In this document: one piece after another, positions 7,359 through 17,728 of the stretch
Layout: the number at the start of each line of letters is the position of its first letter
Numbering within the stretch: position 1 is the stretch's first letter
From: Flammeovirgaceae bacterium
GTDB taxonomy: Bacteria > Bacteroidota > Bacteroidia > Cytophagales > Cyclobacteriaceae
Direction of reading: 5' to 3'
NCBI GenBank assembly: GCA_020635915.1
Contig: JACJYU010000001.1
Span: forward strand, 186,001-250,000
Length of the DNA stretch: 64,000 bases
The notes under the pieces: model-generated
Seen by the model: only the letters and a program-made list of their open reading frames with translations
What the model was told of the DNA's origin: nothing
Database searches by the model: none
Position numbers and translations under genes: made by a program

Positions 7359-9296
7359 ATGCACAAGGAAGAAGGAAGAAAGTCTTTGAGTGAAGTCCAC
7401 GGTTCGATAGAGGCCTCCAACCGCAAGGGGTGGCGCAAGTTGTGGGCATTTTTGGGGCCTGCCTATTTGGTGAGCGTGGGCTATATGGACCCCGGCAACT
7501 GGGCCACGGATATTGCAGGGGGAAGCCAGTTTGGCTATGCCCTGATTTGGGTGCTGTTGATGTCGAACCTGATGGCACTGCTCTTGCAAAGCCTCAGTGC
7601 CAGGTTGGGCGTGGTGCGGCAATTGGACCTGGCCCAGGCCTCGCGTGCCGAATATCGGCCCGGGGTAAATTATGCACTTTGGCTGATGGCGGAGATAGCC
7701 ATTGCCGCCACCGACCTGGCCGAAGTGCTGGGCATGGCCATCGGGCTACAATTGCTCTTTGGCCTTCCGCTCATGTGGGGGGTGTCGTTGACCGTGCTGG
7801 ACACCCTCCTCATACTGGTGCTGCAAAGCTACGGCATGCGCAAGATGGAGGCATTCATTGTGGCGCTGGTAGCGGTGATCGGGGGGGCTTTCCTGGTGGA
7901 AATGATCCTGGCAAAGCCCGACATGGGCGAGCTCATGACCGGGTTCATCCCCTCATTGCCCAACGACACCGCCCTCTATATTGCCATTGGCATCATTGGC
8001 GCCACGGTGATGCCGCACAACCTTTACCTCCATTCCTCTTTGGTGCAGACCCGAAGGATCGACTCTTCAACGGAGAAGGGGATTTGGTCCGCATTGAAAT
8101 ACAACCTGATTGATTCCGCCATTGCCCTCAATGCTGCCTTTTTTGTAAATGCCGCCATCTTGGTATTGGCCGCCTCCACCTTTTTTAAGGCGGGCATGTA
8201 CGAAGTGGCTGAAATACAAGATGCCCACCAACTGCTGGCGCCCTTGCTGGGGACGGAACTTGCCCCTATCCTCTTCGGGGTGGCGCTGGTGGCGGCAGGG
8301 CAAAGCTCCACCATCACCGGGACCTTGTCCGGGCAGATTGTCATGGAAGGCTACCTGAACATCCGGATCGCCCCGTGGCTCAGAAGGCTCATCACCCGGT
8401 TGATCGCCATCATTCCTGCCTATATGGTGATCATCTTGTATGGCGAAAGGGAAACGGGCGCCCTTCTTGTATTTAGCCAGGTGGTGCTCAGCCTGCAATT
8501 GGGTTTTGCCATCATACCCCTCATCCACTTTACCAGTGACAAGGCGAAAATGGGCGTGTTTGCCAATAAGTTATGGGTAAACATCCTGGCCTGGACAATC
8601 GCAATCGTGATTATTGGCTTGAACGTTCAATTGGTAATTAACGAGGTTACCGGTTGGCTAAATACGGTAGATCACCCATGGATGATTTGGGCCACTGTGG
8701 TGCCCGTATGTATTGCCGCAGCCGTACTTCTCCTTTATATTACGCTTAAACCGCTGGTTGACAGGAGAAGCCTTGGAAAGGCCTCACGCATACCTCACGG
8801 AACGGCAGTAACATTGGAAGATATAGACAAGCCCATTTATAACCGCATTGCCATAGCCATAGATTTTACCAGCGTGGATGCGGTGGCCATACAAAGTGCG
8901 CTGGCCCAGGGGGGCGCCAAGGCCACCTATATGCTCATCCATATCGTGGAAACCGCGGGGGCAATGGTATATGGCAACAGTATCGCGGACAAGGAATCCA
9001 GTGTGGACAAGGAAGCGCTTAAAAATTATGCCGGCCAATTGGCAGAAAAGGGGTTTGCGGTCGAAACCCGGATAGGGTTCGGAAACCCCAAAAGGAAGAT
9101 CCCTGCCATGGTAAAGGAATTTAATGCGGATTTGCTGGTAATGGGCGCCCATGGGCACAACCTTATCAAGGATTTGATCTTTGGCACCACCGTGGATACC
9201 GTACGCCACCGGGTGGATATTCCCGTGTTTATCGTGAAGGAGCGCACGGGCCAGCCATCAGGAAAACCAGCCCCCAGGTCCGGTCGTTATAGGTAA
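7359..9296 (+). CDS. mntH: Nramp-family Mn2+/Fe2+ transporter with C-terminal universal stress protein domain
   Basis: The 645-residue protein is a fusion. Residues of about 25-470 form an Nramp transporter with the metal-site motifs DPGNW (first helix) and MPHNLYLHS (sixth helix), plus many further membrane segments. Residues of about 490-630 form a UspA domain starting YNRIAIAIDFTS and carrying the nucleotide-binding pattern GAHGHNLIKDLIFGTTVDT (G-x2-G-x9-G-T). The Usp part should face the cytosol and may tune transport in response to ATP or stress. The start is the ATG at 7359, one base after the mntR stop (TGA-T-ATG), which shows tight coupling. An upstream open frame to 7272 overlaps mntR and is rejected. 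Confidence 0.9.
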   Translation: MHKEEGRKSLSEVHGSIEASNRKGWRKLWAFLGPAYLVSVGYMDPGNWATDIAGGSQFGYALIWVLLMSNLMALLLQSLSARLGVVRQLDLAQASRAEYRPGVNYALWLMAEIAIAATDLAEVLGMAIGLQLLFGLPLMWGVSLTVLDTLLILVLQSYGMRKMEAFIVALVAVIGGAFLVEMILAKPDMGELMTGFIPSLPNDTALYIAIGIIGATVMPHNLYLHSSLVQTRRIDSSTEKGIWSALKYNLIDSAIALNAAFFVNAAILVLAASTFFKAGMYEVAEIQDAHQLLAPLLGTELAPILFGVALVAAGQSSTITGTLSGQIVMEGYLNIRIAPWLRRLITRLIAIIPAYMVIILYGERETGALLVFSQVVLSLQLGFAIIPLIHFTSDKAKMGVFANKLWVNILAWTIAIVIIGLNVQLVINEVTGWLNTVDHPWMIWATVVPVCIAAAVLLLYITLKPLVDRRSLGKASRIPHGTAVTLEDIDKPIYNRIAIAIDFTSVDAVAIQSALAQGGAKATYMLIHIVETAGAMVYGNSIADKESSVDKEALKNYAGQLAEKGFAVETRIGFGNPKRKIPAMVKEFNADLLVMGAHGHNLIKDLIFGTTVDTVRHRVDIPVFIVKERTGQPSGKPAPRSGRYR

Positions 9297-9408
9297 ATAC
9301 CTGTATGGCATGCCAAGGGTTGGTTCCCCTTGCCCCGGTCAAAATACCGTTGTTTGGGTAAGCTAGTGGCCATAAAATCACATTATATTAGTCGCCAACA
9401 GGGAATAC

Positions 9409-12255
9409 ATGAAGCGGGGGCACTTATTTATATTGATGCTTGCATGGGCCATGGGCGCCACTGCCTGTTTTGGGCAACAAAAAGGCGCGGTGCATGGCGT
9501 GGCCATCGATTCCGTGTCCCGTGAGCCGTTGCCTTTCGCAAATATTTTTGTGAACAATACCACCCTTGGCACTTCTGCCGACCAAATTGGTGCCTTTGAA
9601 TTGAAAGGACTGCCACCCGGCTTTAACGATGTGGTGTTCAGCTATGTAGGGTACCAACCGCGCATCATCCGGTTTTACGTGGCCGATGGGGCTACCATTC
9701 CAGCCGGAAGCATCGCCCTGTTGCAAAAGCCCGAAGAAATGGAAGAAGTGCAGGTAACGGGAAAAAAGGACAAAGATTGGGAAAGGAAGTTAAAAAGCTT
9801 TGAGAAAATATTCCTCGGGGAAAACAACAATTCTGAGAACTGCAAGATACAAAACCCGTGGGTAATCAACTTCCCCGAACACGCGTCAAGGTCCTCCCTG
9901 GAGGCATCCGCTTCAGAACCCATCGAAATATTCAACTATGGACTGGGGTACAAGATTTATTTCTATATGGCCAACTTCAGCGCCAACCCCAAAAGGTACC
10001 AGATTGTAGGGCAATTCCGGTTTGAAGAAGCGGAGCCCCTGGAGGCCAGCCAGGCCGTGGCATGGAGGAAAAACCGTATCGATGCCTACCATGGTTCGGA
10101 AAGGCACCTATTTAAAGCCATTATCGATGGCCAAGCGGCAGAAGAGGGTTTTCGCCTGTACGTGGAAAAACCCGGGGTGCCCTTGCCCGCACGGTCCGAT
10201 GTGTTTGGCAATGAGCTCAACAAGTCGGTTGTGGAGTTTGACCCCGAAGGGATTGTGAAAAAGGGGCCCAACCCTGGGGAATACACGATTGAATTGCCGC
10301 CACGCCTCGAAGTGCATTATGTAAACGAATATGCCACAAAAAAATATTACAAGGATGTGCCCTTCCAGGTGAGCTGGCTGGAGGTGGACAAAGGGCAGCT
10401 CACGCTGAACGAAAAAGGGGTAGTGCTCAACTCCATTGACCTGGTCACTTCGGGGGCCATGAGCGCCTCCCGTGTGGCCGACCTGCTTCCCTTCAACTTC
10501 ACCCCGAACGTGGAGGTGGGAAATGCCACGGTCCGTATTTTCCCCAAACTGTCAGGATGGAGCAAGTACAGGCGCATGCAGGAATTTGTCTATGTGCAGA
10601 CCGACAAACCGTATTACTACCCGGGGGAAAGGATATGGATGAAGGGCTCCATGTTGTACCGTGACAATGAGCTGCTCGACTCGCTCAGCAAAGTACTCTA
10701 TGTGGAGCTGATCAACGAAAAGAAAACTTGCGTGGCCCGGGAATACCTTCACATAGACAGTGCCGTGGCCACCGGGTACATGGATTTGCCCGACTCCACC
10801 AGCGAGGGGAACTATTACTTGCGTGCTTACACCAACTGGATGCGCAACTATGGGCCAGGGACATTCTTTGTAAAACCCTTGCCCATCCTGAACATTACGG
10901 ATAGGGTACTGGACGATGCGGTGGAGTACGACACCACCTCCCTTTTGGTGCACTTCCGCACCGGCAAGGCCAGCTACACCACCCGCGACTCCATTGGCCT
11001 GGAAATACAGGTTACGGACCGGCAAGGCATGCCCGTCACCGCCAATCTATCCGTATCGGTAACGGATGCCTTGCTCGTAAAAAACGTTGCGGGCCAAACC
11101 ACCATCCTTGATTTTTTCATAAAAGACAATGCGCGGCCGATCAACGCTGGCTTTGAAGTGGTCTATCCCATGGAAAGGGGCATACAATTCCGCGGTACCT
11201 TTGTCGATGACAAGGGAAGGCCGCAACGCACCGATGCCACGGTGGTGCAGCGGGAATTCAACACTGTGATACCCATAACAACCGACCGCCACGGGGTTTT
11301 TACGGTTTCCGGCCTGAACTTCCCCGGCCAACTCGATTTTGGTTTTCAGGCGCTGACAAAAAAAGGAAAGCCCTACGGAAAGTTCAGCCTGCTCCCGTTC
11401 GATTTTCCCAAAATGGACTTTGAGCCAAAAAACCTGCCGCTGCGGATCAAAGACATGAGCACCGCCCAGGTGCCCATCACCAACTACTCCCCAGGGGCAA
11501 ATACAGTGGTGCTAGGGGACGTTACCATCCATGGCAAACGGGTGGAAAATTTCAACCCCCGTGCGGCATCGCTCTACGGCAAGCCGGACTATACAGTGAA
11601 TGGGGACGAACTGCGGCAGGTATTTACGGGCAACAACCTGGTGCAGGCATTGCAGGGCAAGGTGCCTGGGTTGCAGGTAGCCTATGGATGGGATGAAAAC
11701 AACCAGGATGCCTACAGGGTGAGGCTGCGCGGGGGGTCTTCCACCATGGGGGCAGGCCTGGCCTCCCCCGAACCATTGTTGATCGTGGACGGGGTCCCCT
11801 TTGGGGGCGATCCCAATGTGTCAATTGCCAACTACATCTCCGCCATCCCCACCCAAACCGTTGAACGGGTCGAGGTCATTACCAGTGCGGTTTCACTCCT
11901 GGGAACACGGGGGACCAACGGGGCCATCATTATTTATACCAAAAACACGGGCGTGTATGCGGATGCGGACCTGCGTGACAGTTACCCCGGCATGCAGACC
12001 CTTTCCATCAAGGGCTACCAAAAGGAGGAGCCCTTCCCCGCCCCATCGTATGCGAAAAGCAAATATACCCCGTCCACGGACCTAAGGGCAACCATCCATT
12101 GGGAGCCCCGCATAACCACCGATGCAAATGGAAATGCGCAAGTATCGTTTTACAGTGCCGACCTTGAAGGCGTTTACCGCGTGGTGGTTGAGGGCCTCGC
12201 CTCCGATGGCCGGCCCGTTAGGGGCGAATATGAAATCACCATCGAAAACCAATAA
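9409..12255 (+). CDS. Exported protein with carboxypeptidase-like, MG2-like and TonB-plug domains, no barrel
   Basis: The 948-residue product has a signal peptide (residues 1-22, ending CFGQ) and then a CarboxypepD_reg-like domain (about 25-110, VHGVAIDSVSREPLPFANIF). Next comes a macroglobulin-like region starting near residue 389 (VQTDKPYYYPGERIWMKG). A TonB-dependent receptor plug follows at about 715-836 (ALQGKVPGLQV, RLRGGSS, PLLIVDGVPF, VERVEVI, GTNGAIIIYTK). A final beta-sandwich at 889-948 resembles the end of alpha-2-macroglobulin-type proteins (TDANGNAQVSFYSADLEGVY). No outer-membrane barrel is present, so it cannot be a standard SusC-type receptor. It probably acts at the periplasmic or outer-membrane face; the role is unknown. 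Confidence 0.8.
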   Translation: MKRGHLFILMLAWAMGATACFGQQKGAVHGVAIDSVSREPLPFANIFVNNTTLGTSADQIGAFELKGLPPGFNDVVFSYVGYQPRIIRFYVADGATIPAGSIALLQKPEEMEEVQVTGKKDKDWERKLKSFEKIFLGENNNSENCKIQNPWVINFPEHASRSSLEASASEPIEIFNYGLGYKIYFYMANFSANPKRYQIVGQFRFEEAEPLEASQAVAWRKNRIDAYHGSERHLFKAIIDGQAAEEGFRLYVEKPGVPLPARSDVFGNELNKSVVEFDPEGIVKKGPNPGEYTIELPPRLEVHYVNEYATKKYYKDVPFQVSWLEVDKGQLTLNEKGVVLNSIDLVTSGAMSASRVADLLPFNFTPNVEVGNATVRIFPKLSGWSKYRRMQEFVYVQTDKPYYYPGERIWMKGSMLYRDNELLDSLSKVLYVELINEKKTCVAREYLHIDSAVATGYMDLPDSTSEGNYYLRAYTNWMRNYGPGTFFVKPLPILNITDRVLDDAVEYDTTSLLVHFRTGKASYTTRDSIGLEIQVTDRQGMPVTANLSVSVTDALLVKNVAGQTTILDFFIKDNARPINAGFEVVYPMERGIQFRGTFVDDKGRPQRTDATVVQREFNTVIPITTDRHGVFTVSGLNFPGQLDFGFQALTKKGKPYGKFSLLPFDFPKMDFEPKNLPLRIKDMSTAQVPITNYSPGANTVVLGDVTIHGKRVENFNPRAASLYGKPDYTVNGDELRQVFTGNNLVQALQGKVPGLQVAYGWDENNQDAYRVRLRGGSSTMGAGLASPEPLLIVDGVPFGGDPNVSIANYISAIPTQTVERVEVITSAVSLLGTRGTNGAIIIYTKNTGVYADADLRDSYPGMQTLSIKGYQKEEPFPAPSYAKSKYTPSTDLRATIHWEPRITTDANGNAQVSFYSADLEGVYRVVVEGLASDGRPVRGEYEITIENQ

Positions 12256-12318
12256 CTTTTTAAGCTCAACTATTGCCGCCCTGTCCTGCAATGGGCAGCA
12301 ACTGTCAAACTTCTGCCC

Positions 12319-12326
12319 TATTTTTG
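12319..12326 (+). promoter_or_regulatory. Candidate -7 element (TATTTTTG) very close to the mnmE start
   Basis: TATTTTTG fits TAnnTTTG and ends only seven bases before the ATG at 12333. Transcription starting five to seven bases downstream would give a nearly leaderless mRNA. No -33 TTG is visible at the usual spacing. Confidence 0.4.
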
Positions 12327-12332
12327 CAGGGC

Positions 12333-13703
12333 ATGCACCACCCCGAGCATTCCGATACTATTGTGGCGATGGCCACGCCCCAGGGCATAGGTGCCATCTC
12401 GGTCATCCGGCTTTCCGGGGCTGATGCCATTACCATTGCCGATGCCGCCTTTAGGGGGGCCAACCTTGCCCAGCAACCCACCCATACCCTTCATTTTGGC
12501 ATCCTTCACGATGATGGCCGGATCATTGACGAGGTGCTGGTTTCCCTTTTTATCGCGCCCCAATCCTTCACCCGGGAAAATGCCGTGGAAATATCCTGCC
12601 ACGGCTCGCCTGTAGTGGTAAAGGAGATCATAAAAGTATTGTTGAAAAAAGGCGCGCGGCTTGCCGCCCCCGGGGAGTTTACCAGGCGGGCCTTCCTCCA
12701 CGGCCGTTTTGACCTGGCGCAGGCCGAAGCCGTGGCCGACCTCATCAATGCGGAGACCGACAATGCGAGGCAGGCCGCACTCAACCAGATGCGGGGAGGT
12801 TTTTCCAAAGAAATCAACCACTTGCGCGAAGAGCTCGTACACTTTGCTTCTTTAATAGAGCTCGAACTCGACTTTGGGGAAGAAGATGTGGAGTTTGCCA
12901 AACGCAGCGACCTAAAAAAGCTTATCTATCAGATACAGGGTTATCTCAACTCACTGATCCAGTCCTTTGACCAGGGCAACGTGATCAAAAACGGGGTGCC
13001 CACCGTAATCGCGGGCAAACCTAATGCAGGAAAGTCCACACTGCTCAATGCATTGCTGAACGAAGAGAAGGCCATTGTCTCCGATATTGCAGGCACCACG
13101 CGCGATGCCATTGAAGACGAGATGGTTTTGGGCGGCATCAACTTCAGGTTCATTGATACCGCAGGGCTCAGGGAAACGCAGGATGTCATCGAAGCTTTGG
13201 GCGTAGAGCGTACCAAAGACAAGATGAGGAAGGCCTCTTTGATTATCTACCTCGTGGATTTGTCGAACACGACTTTGGCGGAAGCCCGGCAAGAGTTAAA
13301 AGGATTGGAAAGCCTCGGGGCCCCATACATCAAAGTAGGCAATAAAATAGACCGGGCCGTTCCGGGGCTCATGGAGAAATTGCAATCCGAAGGTTTTATC
13401 TTCATTTCCGCAAAAACCGGTGAAAACATGGAGGCGCTGAAAGGGAAGGTCCTTTCCCTTTTTGAAATACAACAGGTGAAGACGGGCGATGTGATGGTGA
13501 CCAACCTGCGGCATTATCAAAACCTGGTGCAGACCAATGAGTCGTTGGCCAGGGTGTTGGAGGGAATGGACGCAGGGGCAACGGGCGATTTCCTGGCCAT
13601 GGACATACGGCAATCCCTGCACTACCTGGGAGAGATCACCGGGAACATCACCACTGAAGACCTGCTGGATAATATTTTCAGCAAGTTTTGTATCGGGAAG
13701 TGA
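12333..13703 (+). CDS. mnmE: tRNA uridine-5-carboxymethylaminomethyl modification GTPase MnmE
   Basis: MnmE, with MnmG, installs the 5-carboxymethylaminomethyl group on wobble U34 of certain tRNAs. The 456 residues match the family. The N-terminal formyl-THF-binding domain begins DTIVAMATPQGIGAISVIRL. The inserted G domain has G1 GKPNAGKST (near residue 228), G2 GTTRD, G3 DTAGLRE and G4 NKID. The protein ends in the diagnostic FCIGK, which carries the catalytic cysteine. The start at 12333 opens with MHHPEHSDTIVA; the frame upstream to 12273 is open but unlike the family. Confidence 0.97.
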   Translation: MHHPEHSDTIVAMATPQGIGAISVIRLSGADAITIADAAFRGANLAQQPTHTLHFGILHDDGRIIDEVLVSLFIAPQSFTRENAVEISCHGSPVVVKEIIKVLLKKGARLAAPGEFTRRAFLHGRFDLAQAEAVADLINAETDNARQAALNQMRGGFSKEINHLREELVHFASLIELELDFGEEDVEFAKRSDLKKLIYQIQGYLNSLIQSFDQGNVIKNGVPTVIAGKPNAGKSTLLNALLNEEKAIVSDIAGTTRDAIEDEMVLGGINFRFIDTAGLRETQDVIEALGVERTKDKMRKASLIIYLVDLSNTTLAEARQELKGLESLGAPYIKVGNKIDRAVPGLMEKLQSEGFIFISAKTGENMEALKGKVLSLFEIQQVKTGDVMVTNLRHYQNLVQTNESLARVLEGMDAGATGDFLAMDIRQSLHYLGEITGNITTEDLLDNIFSKFCIGK

Positions 13704-13755
13704 TTGCATTCCCTTAAACTGTTTAGGTGGTTGTTGCCTCTTTTTCTTGTTGTTT

Positions 13756-13794
13756 AGTCGGGTTACAGGGCACGCCCTTCCAGAAGGCCCGACT
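13756..13794 (+). other. Hairpin downstream of mnmE
   Basis: AGTCGGG (13756-13762) pairs with CCCGACT (13788-13794), with an inner GGGC/GCCC pairing possible in the loop. The + strand downstream is not a clean T-run, so it may stabilise the mnmE 3-prime end rather than act as a strong intrinsic terminator. Confidence 0.35.
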
Positions 13795-13848
13795 TGAAAA
13801 TCGATACACGGAAAAACCTTCCTTTTTTCCAATTATACTAACCAAGGG

Positions 13849-14259
13849 TTAAATAAAAATATTGTTCAAATACTGGTTGCGTACATCCCGGTAGATATAA
13901 AAACCCGGGTCAATGGTCGCAATTTCTTCGATACGCCTTGCCTCCGAAGCCACGATCAGGGTTGCGTCCGCAAGGTCCATGGGCACGTCCATAAATTTTT
14001 CACTTAGCTCTATTATCCTGTTCAGGTGGGCATGTTCCAGTTCAAAAATATGCAAACCGCCCCGGTTGATCCATTTGAGGAAATTGACCTGCGTCAAGGT
14101 GCCAAAGTCCAGCATGTGGGACACCTCCGTGACCACCGGCCAGGTGGTAATCAAAGGGCCATCGTTGTTTTTGATAAAAGCCAGCGCCCGCTCGTGGTAG
14201 GCATCGTGTTTGTCAAACAAGGCGATTAGCGGTCCCGCGTCAATGAGCGTGCTTCGCAT
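13849..14259 (-). CDS. vapC: PIN-domain ribonuclease toxin (VapC-like)
   Basis: The 136-residue protein is a PIN-domain nuclease. Acidic catalytic positions are visible: D7 in STLIDAGPLIALFDK, E45 in PVVTEVSHML, D95/D98 in MDLADATLI, and D116 near ATIDPGF. VapC toxins cleave tRNA or rRNA and are neutralised by a cognate antitoxin. The start overlaps the end of the upstream antitoxin gene by 20 bases, the classic antitoxin-then-toxin layout. RNA target and activity are unknown. The usual acidic quartet appears intact. Confidence 0.88.
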   Translation of the reverse strand: MRSTLIDAGPLIALFDKHDAYHERALAFIKNNDGPLITTWPVVTEVSHMLDFGTLTQVNFLKWINRGGLHIFELEHAHLNRIIELSEKFMDVPMDLADATLIVASEARRIEEIATIDPGFYIYRDVRNQYLNNIFI

Positions 14260-14488
14260 TCAACTTTTCCTTCAACATTTTCTTGTACGCAACCGACCGG
14301 TCCGATGAGCCGCTCCCCTCTTTGCCAAAGAGGCCGGCTCCTGCCTCAAAAGGAGTTTTGGAGGTACGCTTTTGGGCCAGGTACAAGGCTAATGCTTCTT
14401 TTACGACATGGGTCTTGGATAGGCCATTTTCCTGGCAATACCTGGCCAACTCCTTTTCCGAATCTTCCGAAAGCCTGATATTAAGCAT
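14240..14488 (-). CDS. vapB: Ribbon-helix-helix antitoxin (VapB-like)
   Basis: The 82-residue protein starts with a ribbon-helix-helix DNA-binding module (LNIRLSEDSEKELARYCQEN, then GLSKTHVVKEALALYL). A disordered charged tail follows that would wrap the toxin (EKLNAKHAH at the end). The ATG at 14488 is chosen because it begins the beta-ribbon; the frame upstream to 14521 would lie inside the promoter palindrome. It is coupled to the PIN toxin by overlap, and probably represses the operon through the palindrome at 14500-14521. Confidence 0.85.
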   Translation of the reverse strand: MLNIRLSEDSEKELARYCQENGLSKTHVVKEALALYLAQKRTSKTPFEAGAGLFGKEGSGSSDRSVAYKKMLKEKLNAKHAH

Positions 14489-14499
14489 GGCAACATGGT

Positions 14500-14539
14500 T
14501 TGTATTACAAATGTAATACAATTATTGCAACTTAGCAAA
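14500..14539 (-). promoter_or_regulatory. Promoter and palindromic operator of the VapBC operon
   Basis: A perfect inverted repeat, TTGTATTAC-N4-GTAATACAA, occupies 14500-14521. Read on the minus strand its centre contains TACATTTG (14515-14508), an exact TAnnTTTG -7 element. TTTG at 14539-14536 stands 20 bases upstream as the -33 element. The operator therefore covers the -7 box and ends 12 bases before the antitoxin ATG. This is a strong sequence argument for autorepression by the ribbon-helix-helix antitoxin or the toxin-antitoxin complex. Confidence 0.8.
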
Positions 14540-14598
14540 ACATTATCTAAATATTCGAAAATGCCCGAAAACAGGTCTTTTTTTCCCTTCAAGGGCAT

Positions 14599-15915
14599 TT
14601 AAAGTGTTTCCCCAGCCTGGATCTTCTTTGCCACTGCCTGGGTTTCGTCCAGTACGCGCAACAGGTTGCCGCTCCAGAGTTTCCCTATCTCCTCCTCGGT
14701 ATAGCCCCTCCGCACCAACTCCAGGGTCACGTTAAAGGTTTCCGAGGCATCGTTCCAGCCCTCCACGCCCCCACCGCCATCAAAGTCGGAGCTGATGCCC
14801 ACATGGTCTATACCAATTTTTCCTACCAGGTAGTCAATGTGGTCAACAAAGTCAGACACGTCAACAGGGGGCGCCACCGGGTTTACCTCGGCCGCTATCC
14901 GGGGCTTCGCTTTTTCCCTGATGGCCATATAATCGTTAAAATATTTTTCGCGTGCCTCGTCAGCCATATCGCGAATGGCGGAACGGTCCACGATATCAAA
15001 GCCCTCTGCCTTGGCCACTTCCTTTATAATGGCTTCCGCCTTCTCGTTGTAGGCATTGTTCTTTTCCGTATTGACATAGCTTCTGAACGCCACCGTTTGA
15101 ACGACCCCACCCTTTTCCTTCAACATCATCAATTGCTCATCGTCCAGGTTGCGGCTCACATCGTTCAAAGCCCTGGCAGAGGAATGGGAAGCAATAACGG
15201 GTGCTTTGGACAATTGCATGGCCTGCATGTTGGAGGCTTTTGACGGGTGTGAGATATCCACCATAATGCCCCATTTGTTCATTTCTTTGATCGCCTCTTT
15301 TCCGAGTTCGCTGAGCCCATTGTGCAACCACACACTGTCCCTTTCCCCGGTGTTGGAGTCGCTCAACTGACTGTGGCCATTGTGGGCCAGCGACATGTAG
15401 CGTGCACCGCGGTCATAAAATTCCTTTATCCTTGAAATGTCGTTGCCTATCGGATAAGCATTCTCAACACCTATCATGGCCACCTTCTTTCCCGAAGCCG
15501 CTATCCTCCTTACATCGTCCGAGGTAAGCGCCAATTCAATTTTGTCCGGGGCAATCTCCTCGCATAAACGGTGGATGGCCTTGAACTTGTCATCGGCATT
15601 GGCATAGGCTTTTTCATATCCTTCCGGGGTAAGGTCGCCCTGGCCGGTGTACACTATCATCCAGGACACATCCAGGCCGCCCTCCTCCATTTTTGGTATG
15701 TTTACCTGGGTGGGCAAGCGTTGGGCATAGTTGACCTCGTCTGTAAAGTTGGAGGTATTGATATCGTTGTGGGTGTCCATGGTGATCACCCGCTTGTGGA
15801 TCCCCCTGGCTTTGGCAATGAGTTCTTCTTCGGAAAGCGCGGACTCAGGGTTTTTGGAGGGGTTGCAGGCTGCCAGACCAACCAGGAGCAGCAGGGAACA
15901 GGTAAAATATTTCAT
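14599..15915 (-). CDS. Membrane dipeptidase lipoprotein, peptidase family M19
   Basis: The 438-residue lipoprotein (lipobox GLAAC near residue 17) is a zinc dipeptidase of the M19 family, acting on dipeptides in the cell envelope. Metal ligands expected in the family are visible: HND in TMDTHNDIN, bridging E in MIGVENAYPI, H in MVDISHPS, H in VIASHSSARA, and D in GISSDFDGGGG. It is the longest of three M19 enzymes in the window and has a longer middle section (residues about 270-340). The ATG at 15915 begins the lipoprotein signal; a TTG six codons upstream is less likely. Confidence 0.9.
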   Translation of the reverse strand: MKYFTCSLLLLVGLAACNPSKNPESALSEEELIAKARGIHKRVITMDTHNDINTSNFTDEVNYAQRLPTQVNIPKMEEGGLDVSWMIVYTGQGDLTPEGYEKAYANADDKFKAIHRLCEEIAPDKIELALTSDDVRRIAASGKKVAMIGVENAYPIGNDISRIKEFYDRGARYMSLAHNGHSQLSDSNTGERDSVWLHNGLSELGKEAIKEMNKWGIMVDISHPSKASNMQAMQLSKAPVIASHSSARALNDVSRNLDDEQLMMLKEKGGVVQTVAFRSYVNTEKNNAYNEKAEAIIKEVAKAEGFDIVDRSAIRDMADEAREKYFNDYMAIREKAKPRIAAEVNPVAPPVDVSDFVDHIDYLVGKIGIDHVGISSDFDGGGGVEGWNDASETFNVTLELVRRGYTEEEIGKLWSGNLLRVLDETQAVAKKIQAGETL

Positions 15916-16044
15916 AGTCAGGGTTTTATTCAATCCCTAAATCTAAAGGGTTGAGGGCGAAACCAACCCGGTATTTATTTGAATGGCCGAACCGATGGCC
16001 CCACAGGCCAACCCGTACGATGGATCATCAACAGGTTTTGGGGA

Positions 16045-17298
<1,254 letters not shown>

Positions 17299-17342
17299 TT
17301 AACTTTTTTGTGGTCCTATTTTAAAAAATTAGCATGCACTTC

Positions 17343-17372
17343 AAAAAAAAGCCCCGACACTAGCGGGGCTTT
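17343..17372 (-). terminator. Rho-independent terminator of the cold-shock gene
   Basis: On the minus strand AAAGCCCCG (17372-17364) pairs perfectly with CGGGGCTTT (17356-17348) around a seven-base loop and is followed by an unbroken T-run. It begins 19 bases after the cold-shock gene stop, so it ends that transcript before the helicase gene. Confidence 0.85.
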
Positions 17373-17391
17373 ATATGCACTCATAAGATGT

Positions 17392-17586
17392 TTAGTCCAT
17401 TAATCGTACATTCACGGCATTCAAGCCTTTTTTGCCTTCTTTCAATTCGAAGGTGATCTTGTCGTTCTCGCGCACCTCATCAATAAGCCCGGTCACGTGA
17501 ACAAAATACTCCTGCTCCGACTCTTCTTCCCGCACAAAACCAAACCCTTTGGTCTGGTTGAAAAACTTAACTGTTCCTTGTTTCAT
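17392..17586 (-). CDS. Cold-shock domain protein (CspA family)
   Basis: A 64-residue single cold-shock domain that binds single-stranded RNA or DNA. RNP1 is present as KGFGFV (residues 13-18) and RNP2 as YFVHV (residues 27-31). The protein opens with the typical MKQGTVKFFNQTKG. The ATG at 17586 gives the standard family length; a longer frame to 17616 is rejected. It is monocistronic with its own terminator. RNP2 has Y in place of the common V, a minor variation. Confidence 0.93.
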   Translation of the reverse strand: MKQGTVKFFNQTKGFGFVREEESEQEYFVHVTGLIDEVRENDKITFELKEGKKGLNAVNVRLMD

Positions 17587-17728
17587 TAGTAAAATTGATT
17601 TTAAATAATCCCGCAATGTACGAGATTTAATTCAAATCCTTTCCAATAATTGTGGATAATATCCAAATCCTGCCCCTGGCGCAAGGTTTTGGCACCCTGG
17701 CAAAGGGCTGGCATGCCTGCAAAAAGGG

